Assembly (NCBI GenBank): GCA_942159475.1
Contig: OW804094.1
Span: 8,625,555 to 8,689,554, forward strand
Direction: 5' to 3'
Origin: Sthenelais limicola
Taxonomy: Eukaryota > Annelida > Polychaeta > Phyllodocida > Sigalionidae
DNA length: 64,000 nucleotides
Shown: positions 63,870-64,000 of the stretch, piece by piece
Layout: each line of letters starts with the position of its first letter
How positions within the stretch are numbered: the first letter of the stretch is position 1
Made by a program: the position numbers and the translations under genes
The notes under the pieces: generated by a model
Told to the model about the DNA's origin: nothing
Databases searched by the model: none
What the model saw: only the letters and a program-made list of their open reading frames with translations

Positions 63870-64000
63870 TATTATAGAAACACTTATGTTCTTGTTGTAG
63901 TGAATTAGAGGGTTCTGTCGGAAGAACTGTCAAGGCAGAGATATGTGACACGTTCTTCCGATTCCGAAAATTTGGAAAAATAAAGGTTCAATATATTTAT
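63870..64000 (+). mobile_element. Possible LINE 3' end running off the window
   Basis: 'tctgtcggaagaactgtcaa' then 'aaaataaaggttcaatatat' at the window end suggests a retroelement 3' UTR and tail, cut by the border. Confidence 0.4.

Overview
The window looks like nuclear DNA of a metazoan, most likely a marine invertebrate. It is A+T-rich, has no bacterial gene organisation, and is packed with short inverted-repeat transposons (MITEs), non-LTR retrotransposon 3' ends, a solo LTR and minisatellites. The phylum cannot be fixed from the sequence. A SINE-like element with a (GTGA)n end next to a 'ttggttgctttacgccc' stretch recalls molluscan repeats, but only weakly. I found no complete host protein-coding gene, tRNA, rRNA or CRISPR. 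The only confidently coding sequence is a 5'-truncated LINE reverse transcriptase (minus strand, 12851-13954).

The landscape is built from a few repeat families, named here by letter. A: about 235 bp, TIR GGGTCAGATTTTCAGAAAAT, nearly 40 copies. B: about 400 bp, TIR TGTGATGTGTTTCAGGAAAA running into an AP-1-like TGAGTCA, about 28 copies. C: about 345 bp, ends (C)AATAGGGGATTTGCAT, about 12 copies. D: Tc1/mariner-like MITE. E/F: a conserved leader followed by a 69-bp tandem array. G, H, K, L: other inverted-repeat elements. J: SINE-like element with 12-bp target duplications. Q: 1.3-kb element with perfect 40-bp TIRs. Many are nested (B in B, A in B, A in K, LINE in C in A, LTR in A, D in A), which gives a relative insertion history.

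Layout. 1-4.9 kb: inverted repeats, L MITE, first E/F array, K with A inside, G. 4.9-9 kb: B and A copies broken by LINE tails, a J element, CT-rich tract. 9.37-10.95 kb: a 1.6-kb minisatellite with 10- then 21-bp units. 11-14 kb: H MITE and the LINE inside a C element. 14-24 kb: dense A/B copies, the Q element, a strong hairpin. 24.41-34.00 kb and 39.45-46.80 kb: two copies of one segmental duplication whose middle block is inverted between copies; copy-specific insertions show empty and filled sites. 47-54 kb: D MITE, more A/B, K, a one-unit E/F copy. 54-56.5 kb: the least repetitive stretch, with a perfect CTCF consensus and one unassigned open frame. 57-64 kb: solo LTR, (GTAT)n, further A/B/C copies and G-rich tracts.

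The most noteworthy items are the duplication with internal inversion at a TATACAT inverted repeat, a promoter-plus-first-exon-like cassette inside a short inverted repeat (26818-27147), the Q element, the E/F array-bearing element, and the spread of AP-1, octamer and YY1-like motifs by MITE ends.
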